Shown: positions 36,233 through 45,147 of the stretch, piece by piece
How positions within the stretch are numbered: the stretch's first letter is position 1
Layout: each line of letters begins with the position of its first letter
Assembly: GCF_029504395.1 (NCBI RefSeq)
Contig: NZ_JAQFIF010000001.1
Coordinates: 186,001-250,000 of the forward strand
Length of the DNA: 64,000 bases
Reading direction: 5' to 3'
Source: Arthrobacter sp. ES3-54
GTDB lineage: Bacteria; Actinomycetota; Actinomycetes; Actinomycetales; Micrococcaceae
Translations under genes and position numbers: made by a program
The notes under the pieces: generated by a model
Told to the model about the DNA's origin: nothing
The model's input: only the letters and a program-made list of their open reading frames with translations
The model's database searches: none

Positions 36233-39200
36233 CCCCCGAGGCGCCGGCGACCGGCCTGGCCGATCCGGATCCGGCACCGATTCCCCTTCCCGAGCCGAGG
36301 TTCAGCCCGGAGGAGCTGTCCGGACTGCTGGGGGAGAAGAACAGCCCCACTGCCGAACAGTCCCTGATTATTTCCTCGCCCCTCACGCCGCGGCTCGTGA
36401 TCGCCGGGGCAGGCTCGGGGAAGACGGCCACCATGGCCGACCGGGTGGTCTGGCTCGTTGCCAACGGCTGGGTCCGGCCGGAGGAAGTCCTCGGCGTCAC
36501 GTTCACGCGCAAGGCCGCCGGTGAACTCGCCTCGCGGATCAGGGCCAAGCTGGCCGCGCTGGCGCGCATCGCGGCGGCCGACACCGGGAACACTCTCTTC
36601 CCGGCCGGGCTGCTGAGCACGGATGCGCTGGAACCCAAGGTTTCCACCTACCACTCGTACGCGAGCGGCATCGTGTCCGACTACGGCCTCCGCCTCGGCG
36701 TCGAACGCGACGTCGTGCTGCTCGGCGGCGCCCAGTCGTTCCAGCTCGCCAGCGAGGTGGTGGAAGCCTTTGACGGGGACTACGAACACTTCCGGTCCGC
36801 CAAGTCGACTCTGGTCAAAGCCGTGATCCAACTGGCAGGAGAGTGCGCGGAACACCTGCAGGACCCGGCCCAGGTCCGTGGCTGGCTGCTGGAACGGATC
36901 GCCGCGTTCGAGTCGCTGCCGTATGTCGCAGAGGCCACGAAGAACCCCACCCGGGCGGCGGGCGAGCTCAGCGCGATGCTGCGCACCCGGGCCAGCGTCG
37001 CGGACATGGTGGGCCGCTATTCCGCGGCGAAGCGCGTCCGCGGCGCCCTGGACTTCGGCGACCTCGTGGCCTTGGCGGCGCGGGTGGCCAGCGAGATTCC
37101 GGTCGCCGCCCAAACGGAGCGTCAACGCTACAAGGTAGTGCTGCTCGACGAGTTCCAGGACACGTCGCACGCCCAGCTGGTGCTGTTCTCCCGGCTCTTC
37201 GGCGACGGCCATGCGGTCACCGCGGTGGGGGACCCGAACCAGTCCATCTACGGATTCCGCGGAGCGTCGGCCGGGCAACTCTTCCACTTCGTCCGCGAAT
37301 TCCCGATCCTCATCAATGGCGAAGGCGCCGCCCACCGCACCGGCGCAGACCAGGGAACCGGCACAGACCAGGGAACCGGCGGGGACCAGGGAAGCGGTCC
37401 GGCCGGCCCGGCCCGGCGCTTCGCCGTGGCGCCGACGTCGTATTTGACCACCGCGTGGCGCAACGGGCGCAACATCCTGGCCACGGCCAACCTCATTTCG
37501 GCACCGCTGAGCAAGGCGGCGGCGAACCTCGGGGCCGCCGGGGCCCGGGAAACTGCCGATGCCGTCGAGGTGCCGCCCTTGCAGTCCAGCCCGGCCGCCG
37601 TCGAGGGCAGGGTCGTGATGGGACGCTTCGCCACGGACGAAGCCGAAGCCGCCGCGATCGCCGGAGACGTGCTGAAATTCCGGGTAACGGACTTCGACGC
37701 CCCGCAGTCCGCCGACCCGGTTCCGCCGGCCATGGCTGTCCTCTGCCGGCGACGGGCACAGATGGAATGCATTCGCCGCGAATTCGAAGTCCGGGGCATT
37801 CCCTATGAAATCGTCGGGCTCGGCGGGCTGTTGGACACACCCGAGATCATCGATCTTGTCGCCACACTCCGGGTCCTGGCCGACCCCGGCCGCTCGGACT
37901 CCCTCATGCGTCTGCTGGCCGGTGCGCGGTGGCGGATCGGCCCGGCAGATCTGATGGCCCTGCGGGACTGGTCCAGTTTCCTGGCCCGCCGTCGGGGCCG
38001 CCCCGGCGGCCTGGACGTCGACGACGCCGGGCGTGGCGCCGAGGATACTGACGATGACGCAGTGGTTGAAGGCGACATCACGGATTCGGCCAGCCTGGTC
38101 GAGGCCCTGGACTGGCTGCCCCGCGACGGCTGGACCTCGGCGCACGGCCGCAGGCTGAGCCCGGAGGCCCGCGGCCGGCTGCAGCGACTCTCTGATGAGC
38201 TCCGGCAGTTGCGCAGCTACATGGGGGACGATCTCACCACGTTGCTCGGCGAGGTTGAACGGGCGATGCTCCTGGACATCGAAGTTGCGGCACGGCCCGG
38301 GATCAGCATCCATCAGGCCCGCCGCAACCTGGATGCCTTCCAGGACGCAGCGGCCGGGTTCCTGCACACCTCCCAGCGGGTCGATGTCCTGGCGTTCCTC
38401 GCCTGGCTGGAAGCTGCGGCGGCCGAGGAAAACGGCCTCGATGCCGCGGCGCCGGAGGTGAACCACGAGGCCGTCCAGCTCCTGACCGTGCATGCCTCCA
38501 AGGGGTTGGAATGGGATGTCGTGTTTGTTCCCGGGCTCAATGCCGGGGCGTTCCCCAGCAGCAGGGACTCGCGGTGGAGCAGCGGCAGTGCGGCATTGCC
38601 TTGGCCGTTGCGCGGCGATCGCGCCGACCTGCCCCAATGGGACCTTGAGCAGCCGGACCAGAAGGGCTGGCTTGACGCCGAGAAGGAGTTCAAGTCTGCG
38701 GTCCAAGCGCACGGCGAAGCCGAGGAACGGCGCCTGGCCTACGTGGCGTACACCCGTGCGAAACACGTGCTCTGGATTTCAAGTGCCGCGTGGGTGGGAT
38801 CCCGGGCCGGTTTGGCTGAGATGTCCCCCTTTCTTTCCGGGCTGGAGGGCCTCACCGCGGAAGGCGCCGCCGAAATCCACCCGCTCTCCGTCAGCGAGGA
38901 CGCGCTGCCGGCCGAAAGTCCCTTGACCTCTGAACTCGAAGTCGCCGCCTGGCCCTACGATCCTCTGGAAGGGCCGCATGATCCACGGACGGGGAAACGA
39001 CTGCGCCTTGTCCCAGGCCGGCGCGCGGCCATGGAATCCGCCGCGGCCCGTGTTCTGCAGGCAATGGAGGCCGGCCCGGACGGCCACGTGGACAGTGATG
39101 TGGACACCGTCGCGGCCCCGTCGCACCCCGGCGTCGACGGCGGACGGCGGCCCTTCCTGCGCGGTCCTGCGGCCGGATGGGCAACGGAGGCGGCCACTTT

Positions 39201-39858
39201 GCTGGAACGCCGTTCCCGTCGTTCGGTGGTCCAGGACGTGCATCTGCCGGGCCATATCTCGGCTTCAACTCTCGTGGACTTGGAAGATGACGCAGGCTCC
39301 GTCGTGGCCCGCCTGCGCAGGCCAGTCCCGCGCGAACCGGGGATGTCAGCCCGCAAGGGCACGGCTTTCCACGCCTGGGTGGAGGAATACTTCGGCGCCG
39401 CCGGGATGCTGGACCTGGGCGAGGCTGCCGGCGCTGACGACCACATCGACGAGGCCTACGGCCTGGATTCCATGGTGGAAACTTTCCGCCAGTCCGAGTG
39501 GGCGCACCGCGCCCCCGCCCATGTCGAGGTCCCGGTTGAGACACGGATTGGCGATGTGGTGGTCCGGGGCAGGATCGACGCCGTGTTCCGCGACGCGGAC
39601 GGCGGCTGGGACCTTGTGGACTGGAAGACCGGCCGCCGCCCCTCGGCGGCCCAGCTGAAGGTGAAGGCAGTCCAGCTGGCCGTCTACCGCCTGGCCTGGG
39701 CCCGGCTCAAAGGGGTCCCGTTGGAGGACGTCCGGGCCGCGTTCTACTACGTGGCAGACAACCAGGTGGTCCGTCCGCACGATCTCGGTTCAGCGGAAAA
39801 GCTTGAGGGAATCGTGGCAGCGGCGCTGGGAAGGACATCGGCGGCGCGGGGCGCCTAA
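36229..39858 (+). CDS. adnB: AdnB-like helicase-nuclease subunit
   Basis: A 1209-residue protein with an intact UvrD-like motor and a RecB-family nuclease domain. Motifs: AGAGSGKTA (I), VTFTRKAAGEL (Ia), LLDEFQDTSHAQ (II, D307), GDPNQSIYGFRGA (III), LLTVHASKGLEWDVVF (V) and VAYTRAKHVLW (VI). The nuclease shows GTAFHAWVEEYFG and DWKTGRRP (about D1131). It is the likely leading motor of the AdnAB heterodimer that resects double-strand breaks. An insert after motif III holds three DQGTG-like repeats (about 371-388). It converges on the kinase-fold gene across 104 bp of GC-rich DNA. Confidence 0.92.
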   Translation: MTPEAPATGLADPDPAPIPLPEPRFSPEELSGLLGEKNSPTAEQSLIISSPLTPRLVIAGAGSGKTATMADRVVWLVANGWVRPEEVLGVTFTRKAAGELASRIRAKLAALARIAAADTGNTLFPAGLLSTDALEPKVSTYHSYASGIVSDYGLRLGVERDVVLLGGAQSFQLASEVVEAFDGDYEHFRSAKSTLVKAVIQLAGECAEHLQDPAQVRGWLLERIAAFESLPYVAEATKNPTRAAGELSAMLRTRASVADMVGRYSAAKRVRGALDFGDLVALAARVASEIPVAAQTERQRYKVVLLDEFQDTSHAQLVLFSRLFGDGHAVTAVGDPNQSIYGFRGASAGQLFHFVREFPILINGEGAAHRTGADQGTGTDQGTGGDQGSGPAGPARRFAVAPTSYLTTAWRNGRNILATANLISAPLSKAAANLGAAGARETADAVEVPPLQSSPAAVEGRVVMGRFATDEAEAAAIAGDVLKFRVTDFDAPQSADPVPPAMAVLCRRRAQMECIRREFEVRGIPYEIVGLGGLLDTPEIIDLVATLRVLADPGRSDSLMRLLAGARWRIGPADLMALRDWSSFLARRRGRPGGLDVDDAGRGAEDTDDDAVVEGDITDSASLVEALDWLPRDGWTSAHGRRLSPEARGRLQRLSDELRQLRSYMGDDLTTLLGEVERAMLLDIEVAARPGISIHQARRNLDAFQDAAAGFLHTSQRVDVLAFLAWLEAAAAEENGLDAAAPEVNHEAVQLLTVHASKGLEWDVVFVPGLNAGAFPSSRDSRWSSGSAALPWPLRGDRADLPQWDLEQPDQKGWLDAEKEFKSAVQAHGEAEERRLAYVAYTRAKHVLWISSAAWVGSRAGLAEMSPFLSGLEGLTAEGAAEIHPLSVSEDALPAESPLTSELEVAAWPYDPLEGPHDPRTGKRLRLVPGRRAAMESAAARVLQAMEAGPDGHVDSDVDTVAAPSHPGVDGGRRPFLRGPAAGWATEAATLLERRSRRSVVQDVHLPGHISASTLVDLEDDAGSVVARLRRPVPREPGMSARKGTAFHAWVEEYFGAAGMLDLGEAAGADDHIDEAYGLDSMVETFRQSEWAHRAPAHVEVPVETRIGDVVVRGRIDAVFRDADGGWDLVDWKTGRRPSAAQLKVKAVQLAVYRLAWARLKGVPLEDVRAAFYYVADNQVVRPHDLGSAEKLEGIVAAALGRTSAARGA

Positions 39859-39962
39859 GTCGGATCTCTGCCGGCCAGGGCGCGTAAGCCGGGCTGAGCC
39901 GGGCGGCAGGCGCCCGCCTGAACTGGCTGGCGCTTTGCCGGAACTGGCAGGCGGCGCCGGTT

Positions 39963-41579
39963 CTAGCGGGAGCTGGTGTCGACCACCGTGATGGCCGCGG
40001 TCGACGTGTTGTCGCCCGAGCCGGGCTGCGCAGCGGAGTCCGTCTGCACTGCGGAATCCAACTGCGCGGCGGAATCCAACTGCGCGGCGGAATCCGGCTG
40101 AATGACGGCGATCGATTGCGTCGACGTTTCGTCGGCGGGGTGAGCCGCAGCCTCGGCGCTTTCCCCGGCCTCACCGGCGTCGGCGTCCGGACGCGCTGCC
40201 TGCGGGGCATCGTTTTTAGTGACATCAGCCTCGGCGGCGGCGTCGGAGGTAGGGGAGGCGCCGGTGATGTCGCCGGTGGACCCGGCGCCCGGCTCGGCGT
40301 CGGCGTCGGCGTCGGCAACTGTGTCCTCGACTGTGCTCGTGTCTGCGACAGGCTGCGCGACAGCCGCCGGTGCGTCAGCCTCCGTGTCCCGCGGGATCGG
40401 CGTGACGTGGACAGCGGGCATGGCGCTGAATTCCGCAGAGGCATCCCCAGCCGGAGCGGCACCGGGCACCGGCTCCATAGGCATCAGCGTGACCTTACTG
40501 ACGGTGGGTGCCGTCCCGTTGGCCGGATTGGCCGGAAGTGCCGGAGCGGCCGCAGCCGCGGGCGTCGCCGTCGGCCCATCGGCACCGGTGGTAGCGGCTT
40601 GTTCTGCACCGGCTGCGGGTGCCGCGACCGGCTGCGGCAGCGGTTCCACGCTGATGGGCTGGCCGCCGTGTTCCGCGACGTCGTCGGCCAGGGTGGCGAG
40701 CATGGACTCAGCCTCGTCGATCATGTCCTGGTTGCCGGCGGCCATGCCCTTGACCAGATACTGCGCCAGGGCGAATTCGGCGGACAGCGCAGCCCGCCGC
40801 AGCAGATGGGCATCGGGAACATCGCGCCGGTTGGAGGTGTAGTGATCCAGGACCGCGTTCACAAAGTCCTGTTCGTTCGAGGCGACCAGCCAGGCCATGT
40901 CATCGGCCGGGTCGCCGATGCGCAGGTCGGTCCAGCCCGTCACGGCGGTCACCCGGTCGCCGTCGACCAGCAGGTTGTCCTCGTGGAGGTCGCCGTGAAC
41001 GACGCAGGGATTGAAGCGCCAGAGGGAGACGTCTTCCATGGCGTGTTCCCAGCGCCGCAGCAGCAGCGGCGGGATTTTTCCGGTCGTGGCGGCCTGGTCC
41101 AGTTCGTTGAGGCGCCGCTGGCGGAATTCGTTGGGGGTGTAGCTGGGCAGATCGGCATTGCTCACAAGTGACCGCGGGAGATCATGGATCGCAGCCAACG
41201 CTGCCCCGATTTCGCGGGCAACGGCGGGGGAGCCGCTGCTGAGGTCGTCCAAGGAGCGGGTGGCGCCGGCCAGGTGCGAGTAGACGAACGTGCTGAGCTG
41301 GCCCTGCCGGACAGTTCCCGCCACCGTGGGCATGAGGAACGGCAGTTCGGCCCGGATGCCGGGAGCGAAGGCCCGCAGAACCAGGAATTCGGTTTCCAGC
41401 CGGGCGCTGGCTTCGGCGTGCCGGGGGGAGCGGACGCGCCAACGCTTGCCCTCGGAGTCCAGCAGGAGGGCTGCGTCGAAGTCCGCCGGATCGTCGGGCG
41501 CTGAGCTGACGGCGGTCGGGGTCAGGCCGGGGACCGCCGCTGTTGCTACAGCTGCCAGTTCGATAGGTTTCCTTCTCAC
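39963..41579 (-). CDS. Aminoglycoside phosphotransferase-fold protein, possible pseudokinase
   Basis: A 538-residue protein. Residues 1-300 have the APH/choline-kinase fold with catalytic loop VVHGDLHEDNLL (H195, D197). The segment after it reads AVTGWTDLRIGDPADD, where relatives have a metal-binding Asp (the IDW or DFG equivalent); here that position is Gly215. Residues about 320-538 are a disordered, Ala/Asp-rich tail with 7-residue repeats (DSAAQLDSAAQLDSAVQ). The GTG is 6 nt after TACCGT, so it is probably leaderless. It diverges from nudC. A substrate or resistance function cannot be inferred. Confidence 0.85.
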   Translation of the reverse strand: MRRKPIELAAVATAAVPGLTPTAVSSAPDDPADFDAALLLDSEGKRWRVRSPRHAEASARLETEFLVLRAFAPGIRAELPFLMPTVAGTVRQGQLSTFVYSHLAGATRSLDDLSSGSPAVAREIGAALAAIHDLPRSLVSNADLPSYTPNEFRQRRLNELDQAATTGKIPPLLLRRWEHAMEDVSLWRFNPCVVHGDLHEDNLLVDGDRVTAVTGWTDLRIGDPADDMAWLVASNEQDFVNAVLDHYTSNRRDVPDAHLLRRAALSAEFALAQYLVKGMAAGNQDMIDEAESMLATLADDVAEHGGQPISVEPLPQPVAAPAAGAEQAATTGADGPTATPAAAAAPALPANPANGTAPTVSKVTLMPMEPVPGAAPAGDASAEFSAMPAVHVTPIPRDTEADAPAAVAQPVADTSTVEDTVADADADAEPGAGSTGDITGASPTSDAAAEADVTKNDAPQAARPDADAGEAGESAEAAAHPADETSTQSIAVIQPDSAAQLDSAAQLDSAVQTDSAAQPGSGDNTSTAAITVVDTSSR

Positions 41580-41766
41580 CCTTCCACGGTAGGTCGAGCG
41601 GCGCCGAAGACGGCGATGCACTCCGGCGAGTCTTGAGATCGGGCGTAAATGAGGGCAAAACTAGGGCTAAATCTGCGGCAAACGGCCTATCCCGCACACC
41701 CCGTGGAGCGCGCGGCGGCGTGGGTGGCAAATGTCAATTGTCTGCCCGAGTCAGTACGGTGGGTAT
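41580..41766. promoter_or_regulatory. Divergent leaderless promoters of the kinase-fold gene and nudC
   Basis: On the minus strand TACCGT (41591-41586) is 6 nt from the GTG of the kinase-fold gene. On the plus strand TACGGT (41755-41760) is 6 nt from the nudC ATG at 41767. The 163 bp between the two elements hold no ORF or repeat I could recognise. Confidence 0.55.
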
Positions 41767-42855
41767 ATGAGTCTTGCGGAGTCACCGGCATCATCACCGA
41801 CATCAGGAAAAACCCCCTCCGAATCCTCGACATCCGAAGGTGCAGCACCGCCGGTGCATCTGCCGGCAAACCACCTGATGGAGACGGTCCTTCCCGTGCG
41901 CCCGGCACTGATAGACCGCGGATCCGCGGTCCGGGTGAATCCCGGAATGCTGGCGGAGCTGGTCAGTTCAGGCTCGGCACAGGCCGTGGTGCTCTCCGGC
42001 CGGCAGGCCCTCATCAGCGACAGCAGCCTTGTGCTCCTGAATGCGGCCGAGCTTGCCGGGCACTTGGCGAACACCCCGTATGCTCCGGAACACGTGATCT
42101 ACCTCGGTTCGGCCCTGGCAGGTTCGGACCTAGACGCCGGCACCGAGCTCGTCCTCTTCGTTCTGCCGCTCCAGTTCGAAGTCCGGGCCGAGGAGTTCGA
42201 GGCCCACGTGGCCGGCATCCCCAGCGACGCGCAGTGGGCGGGTTTCCGCGATGTCGCGGCACGCTTGAACGCCACGGACACGGCGCTGTTCATCGAGGCC
42301 AGCGCCATCGCCAACTGGCACGCCACCCACACCCATTGCCCGCGCTGCGGCACCCCCACGCAGCCGGAGGCCGGCGGCTGGGTCCGGCGCTGCCCGGCGG
42401 ATAACTCCGAGCACTTTCCCCGGACGGATCCGGCCATCATCGTGACCGTGGTGGGTCCCGACGGGAGACTGCTGCTGGGCGGAGGCGGTCCGCTCGACGC
42501 CCGAAACTATTCGACCCTCGCCGGCTTCGTCGAGCCGGGGGAGTCGCTTGAACAGGCAGTGCAGCGCGAGATCGGCGAGGAAGTCGGGGTCCGCGTCACC
42601 GCTTCCCAGTACCTCGGATCGCAGTCCTGGCCGTTCCCCGCCTCCCTGATGCTGGGTTTCACCGCCACCACACCGGATACCGAAGCCCGGCCCGACGGCG
42701 TCGAGGTCACCAGGGCGCGCTGGTTCAGCCGGAGCGAACTTCAGGAGGCGGTCCTCAGCGGCGAGATCGTCATTTCCAGCAGGCTCTCCATCGCCCGGTC
42801 CCTTATTGAACACTGGTACGGCGGCGTCATTCAGGACGCCGCGGACAGCGCCTGA
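41767..42855 (+). CDS. nudC: NAD(H) diphosphatase / NAD-decapping Nudix hydrolase
   Basis: A 362-residue NudC-type Nudix enzyme that cleaves NAD(H), and in other bacteria removes NAD caps from RNA. The Nudix box is GFVEPGESLEQAVQREIGEE (begins at 253). The family motif SQPWPFPxS appears as SQSWPFPAS. The zinc ribbon has only three cysteines: C191, C194 and C209, with Asp at the fourth position (CPADNSEHFPR). The start was moved to ATG 41767, downstream of the -10, from an ATG 36 bases earlier. A 30-residue Ser/Pro-rich N-terminus precedes the core. uvrD2 follows by 48 nt. Confidence 0.93.
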   Translation: MSLAESPASSPTSGKTPSESSTSEGAAPPVHLPANHLMETVLPVRPALIDRGSAVRVNPGMLAELVSSGSAQAVVLSGRQALISDSSLVLLNAAELAGHLANTPYAPEHVIYLGSALAGSDLDAGTELVLFVLPLQFEVRAEEFEAHVAGIPSDAQWAGFRDVAARLNATDTALFIEASAIANWHATHTHCPRCGTPTQPEAGGWVRRCPADNSEHFPRTDPAIIVTVVGPDGRLLLGGGGPLDARNYSTLAGFVEPGESLEQAVQREIGEEVGVRVTASQYLGSQSWPFPASLMLGFTATTPDTEARPDGVEVTRARWFSRSELQEAVLSGEIVISSRLSIARSLIEHWYGGVIQDAADSA

Positions 42856-42903
42856 CCCGGCCTGCCCCCATCCGCAGGACACCGACTACTGACTGAGCAG
42901 CAA

Positions 42904-42948
42904 GTGACCACAGAGAAATTGACCACAGAGCAATTGACCACAGAGCAA
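42904..42948 (+). repeat. Three 15-bp tandem repeats at the uvrD2 start
   Basis: The unit TTGACCACAGAGCAA occurs at 42919-42933 and 42934-42948, preceded by a variant starting with GTG at 42904-42918. The repeats are in frame. Because each unit begins with GTG or TTG, each could serve as a start codon, so copy-number change would not disrupt the gene. Confidence 0.85.
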
Positions 42949-45147
42949 TTGAAATTCAGCCCTATCCCCGGCGGGGAGCCGTCCGATGGCGCCACATCCG
43001 GCGGCGCCACACCAGGCGATGCCGCCGAACCGGACACCCGCTCGCTCGAGGAACGGATCCTCGGCGGCCTTGACGCCGAGCAGCGCGAGGTCGCCAGCAC
43101 ACTCCAGGGGCCTATGTGCGTGCTGGCCGGCGCCGGCACCGGCAAAACCCGCGCCATCACGCACCGGATCGCCTACGGGGTCCACTCGGGGGTGTACAGC
43201 CCGCAGCGGCTCCTGGCCGTCACGTTCACAGCCCGGGCCGCCGCCGAGATGCGCAGCCGGCTCCGTGACCTCGGAGTCGGCAACGTCCAGGCCCGCACCT
43301 TTCACGCCGCGGCGCTGCGCCAGCTGCAGTTCTTCTGGCCGCAGGCGGTCGGCGGCACCTTGCCCAACCTGCTGGACCACAAGGCCCAGATGATTGCCGA
43401 GGCCGCGAGGCGGCTCCGGCTCAGCACGGACCGCGCCTCCATCCGCGACCTCGCCTCCGAAATCGAGTGGGCCAAGGTTTCCATGCTGACCCCGGCCAAC
43501 TATCTGGAAAATGCCCAGGGCCGCGGCACTCCGGGCGGCTTCGACCTGACGGCCGTGGCGCGGGTCTTCCAGTCTTATGAGGACGTCAAGACGGACCGCA
43601 ACGTCATTGACTTCGAGGACGTGCTGCTGATCACGGTAGGCATCCTGCAGGAGGATCCGAAGGTGGCGGCGACCGTCCGGGAACAGTACCGGCACTTCGT
43701 CGTCGACGAGTATCAGGACGTCTCCCCGCTGCAGCAGCGGCTCCTGGAGCTGTGGCTGGGCGGACGCGACGAGCTCTGTGTGGTGGGTGACGCCAGCCAG
43801 ACCATCTACTCCTTCACCGGCGCCTCCCCGAAGCACCTGCTCGGCTTCAAGAACATGTATCCCGAGGCCCACGTCGTCAAGCTGATCCGGGACTACCGGT
43901 CCACGCCCCAGGTTGTCAGGCTCGCCAACGACCTCCTCGGCGGCCGGCGCAGCGGTGGTCCCGTGGCGGACGCCGCCTGGGCCACGCCCCTGCAGCTTGT
44001 GGCGCAGCGGCCGGCAGGCCCCGTGCCGCGGTTCACCGAATGTTCGGATGACGAGGCGGAGGCCGCCACGGTCGCCGCGCGGGTCCGCGAACTCCTCGAC
44101 GCCGGAACTCCGGCGAGCCAGGTCGCCGTACTCTTCCGCACGAACGGACAGTCTGAAGCCTACGAACAAGCGCTGGCCTCGGCCGGGATCGGGTACCAGC
44201 TGCGCGGCGGTGAGCGGTTCTTCGCGCGTAAGGAGGTCCGGGACGCCATCCTGCAACTCCGAGCCGCCACACGGGCCGTGGCCGAAACCGCCACGCCCGA
44301 GCCGCTCGGCCAGCTTGTCCGCGACATCGTCGCCTCCCTGGGCTACACGGATGCGGCGCCGCACAGCGGGGGCGCGACCCGGGAGCGCTGGGAATCCCTG
44401 GCCGCCCTCGTGGCGCTGGCCGACGAACTCGTGATCAGCAGGGGCCCGCAGTTCGCACTCCCGGACTTCGTCAACGAGCTCCAGGAACGGTCTCTGGCCC
44501 AGCATGCACCGACCGTCCAGGGCGTCACCCTGGCATCCCTGCACGCCGCCAAGGGCCTGGAATGGGACGCCGTGTTCCTGGTCGGGCTGAGCGAGGGACT
44601 CGTGCCGATCTCGTTCGCGGACACTCCGGAAGCGGTGGACGAGGAACGCCGGCTCCTGTACGTGGGCATCACCCGCGCCCGCGAACACCTGTTCCTGTCC
44701 TGGTCCACTGCCCGGACACCGGGCGGGCGCTCCAACCGCAAGCCCTCACGCTTCCTGGACGGCCTGCGCCCCGACTCGGTGGCCAGCTCCCAGCTCCGGG
44801 GCAAGGGGCCGGCGCCCCGCCGGAAGGCGGCCGTCCCGGCGTCGTGCCGGGTCTGCGGCAGCATGCTCTCCAGCGGCGCCGAGCGCAAGGTGGGGCGTTG
44901 CAACCAGTGCCCGCCCAGCTACGAGGAACAGACGTTCGACGCGCTGAGGCAATGGCGGAAGGACGTGGCCCTCGAGGCGGACGTCCCGGCTTTTGTCGTG
45001 TTCACCGATGCCACCCTGACCGCCATCGCCGAGGCCCGGCCCGAATCGCTGGAACAGCTAGCCCAACTCGCCGGCGTGGGTCCGTCCAAACTGGAGAAGT
45101 ACGGCGAGGCTGTTCTGACGGTCCTGGCCGAAAGCACGGCACTGTAA
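42904..45147 (+). CDS. uvrD2: ATP-dependent DNA helicase UvrD2 (tetracysteine/HRDC type)
   Basis: A 747-residue superfamily 1A helicase. Motifs: LAGAGTGKTRAI (I), VTFTARAAAEM (Ia), VVDEYQDVSPLQQ (II), GDASQTIYSFTGA (III), LASLHAAKGLEWDAVF (V), YVGITRAREHLFLSW (VI). The C-terminus has a tetracysteine linker (C648, C651, C666, C669) and an HRDC domain, the layout of mycobacterial UvrD2. The GTG start opens three 15-bp tandem repeats encoding TTE(K/Q)L; the ribosome site is weak, so the true start may be inside or after the repeats. The domain core begins near residue 45. It is followed without gap by the YgjP-like gene. Confidence 0.94.
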   Translation: MTTEKLTTEQLTTEQLKFSPIPGGEPSDGATSGGATPGDAAEPDTRSLEERILGGLDAEQREVASTLQGPMCVLAGAGTGKTRAITHRIAYGVHSGVYSPQRLLAVTFTARAAAEMRSRLRDLGVGNVQARTFHAAALRQLQFFWPQAVGGTLPNLLDHKAQMIAEAARRLRLSTDRASIRDLASEIEWAKVSMLTPANYLENAQGRGTPGGFDLTAVARVFQSYEDVKTDRNVIDFEDVLLITVGILQEDPKVAATVREQYRHFVVDEYQDVSPLQQRLLELWLGGRDELCVVGDASQTIYSFTGASPKHLLGFKNMYPEAHVVKLIRDYRSTPQVVRLANDLLGGRRSGGPVADAAWATPLQLVAQRPAGPVPRFTECSDDEAEAATVAARVRELLDAGTPASQVAVLFRTNGQSEAYEQALASAGIGYQLRGGERFFARKEVRDAILQLRAATRAVAETATPEPLGQLVRDIVASLGYTDAAPHSGGATRERWESLAALVALADELVISRGPQFALPDFVNELQERSLAQHAPTVQGVTLASLHAAKGLEWDAVFLVGLSEGLVPISFADTPEAVDEERRLLYVGITRAREHLFLSWSTARTPGGRSNRKPSRFLDGLRPDSVASSQLRGKGPAPRRKAAVPASCRVCGSMLSSGAERKVGRCNQCPPSYEEQTFDALRQWRKDVALEADVPAFVVFTDATLTAIAEARPESLEQLAQLAGVGPSKLEKYGEAVLTVLAESTAL

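Noticed and set aside
36139..38766. Open frame of 875 codons on the minus strand, opposite adnB
   Set aside because: It is the antisense shadow of a high-GC gene; the encoded sequence is of low-complexity composition and the plus strand has all the helicase motifs.
42904..42948. The tandem repeats at the start of uvrD2 as a -35/-10 promoter array or operator
   Set aside because: The units are exactly in frame with the protein and encode TTE(K/Q)L; a coding explanation is simpler.
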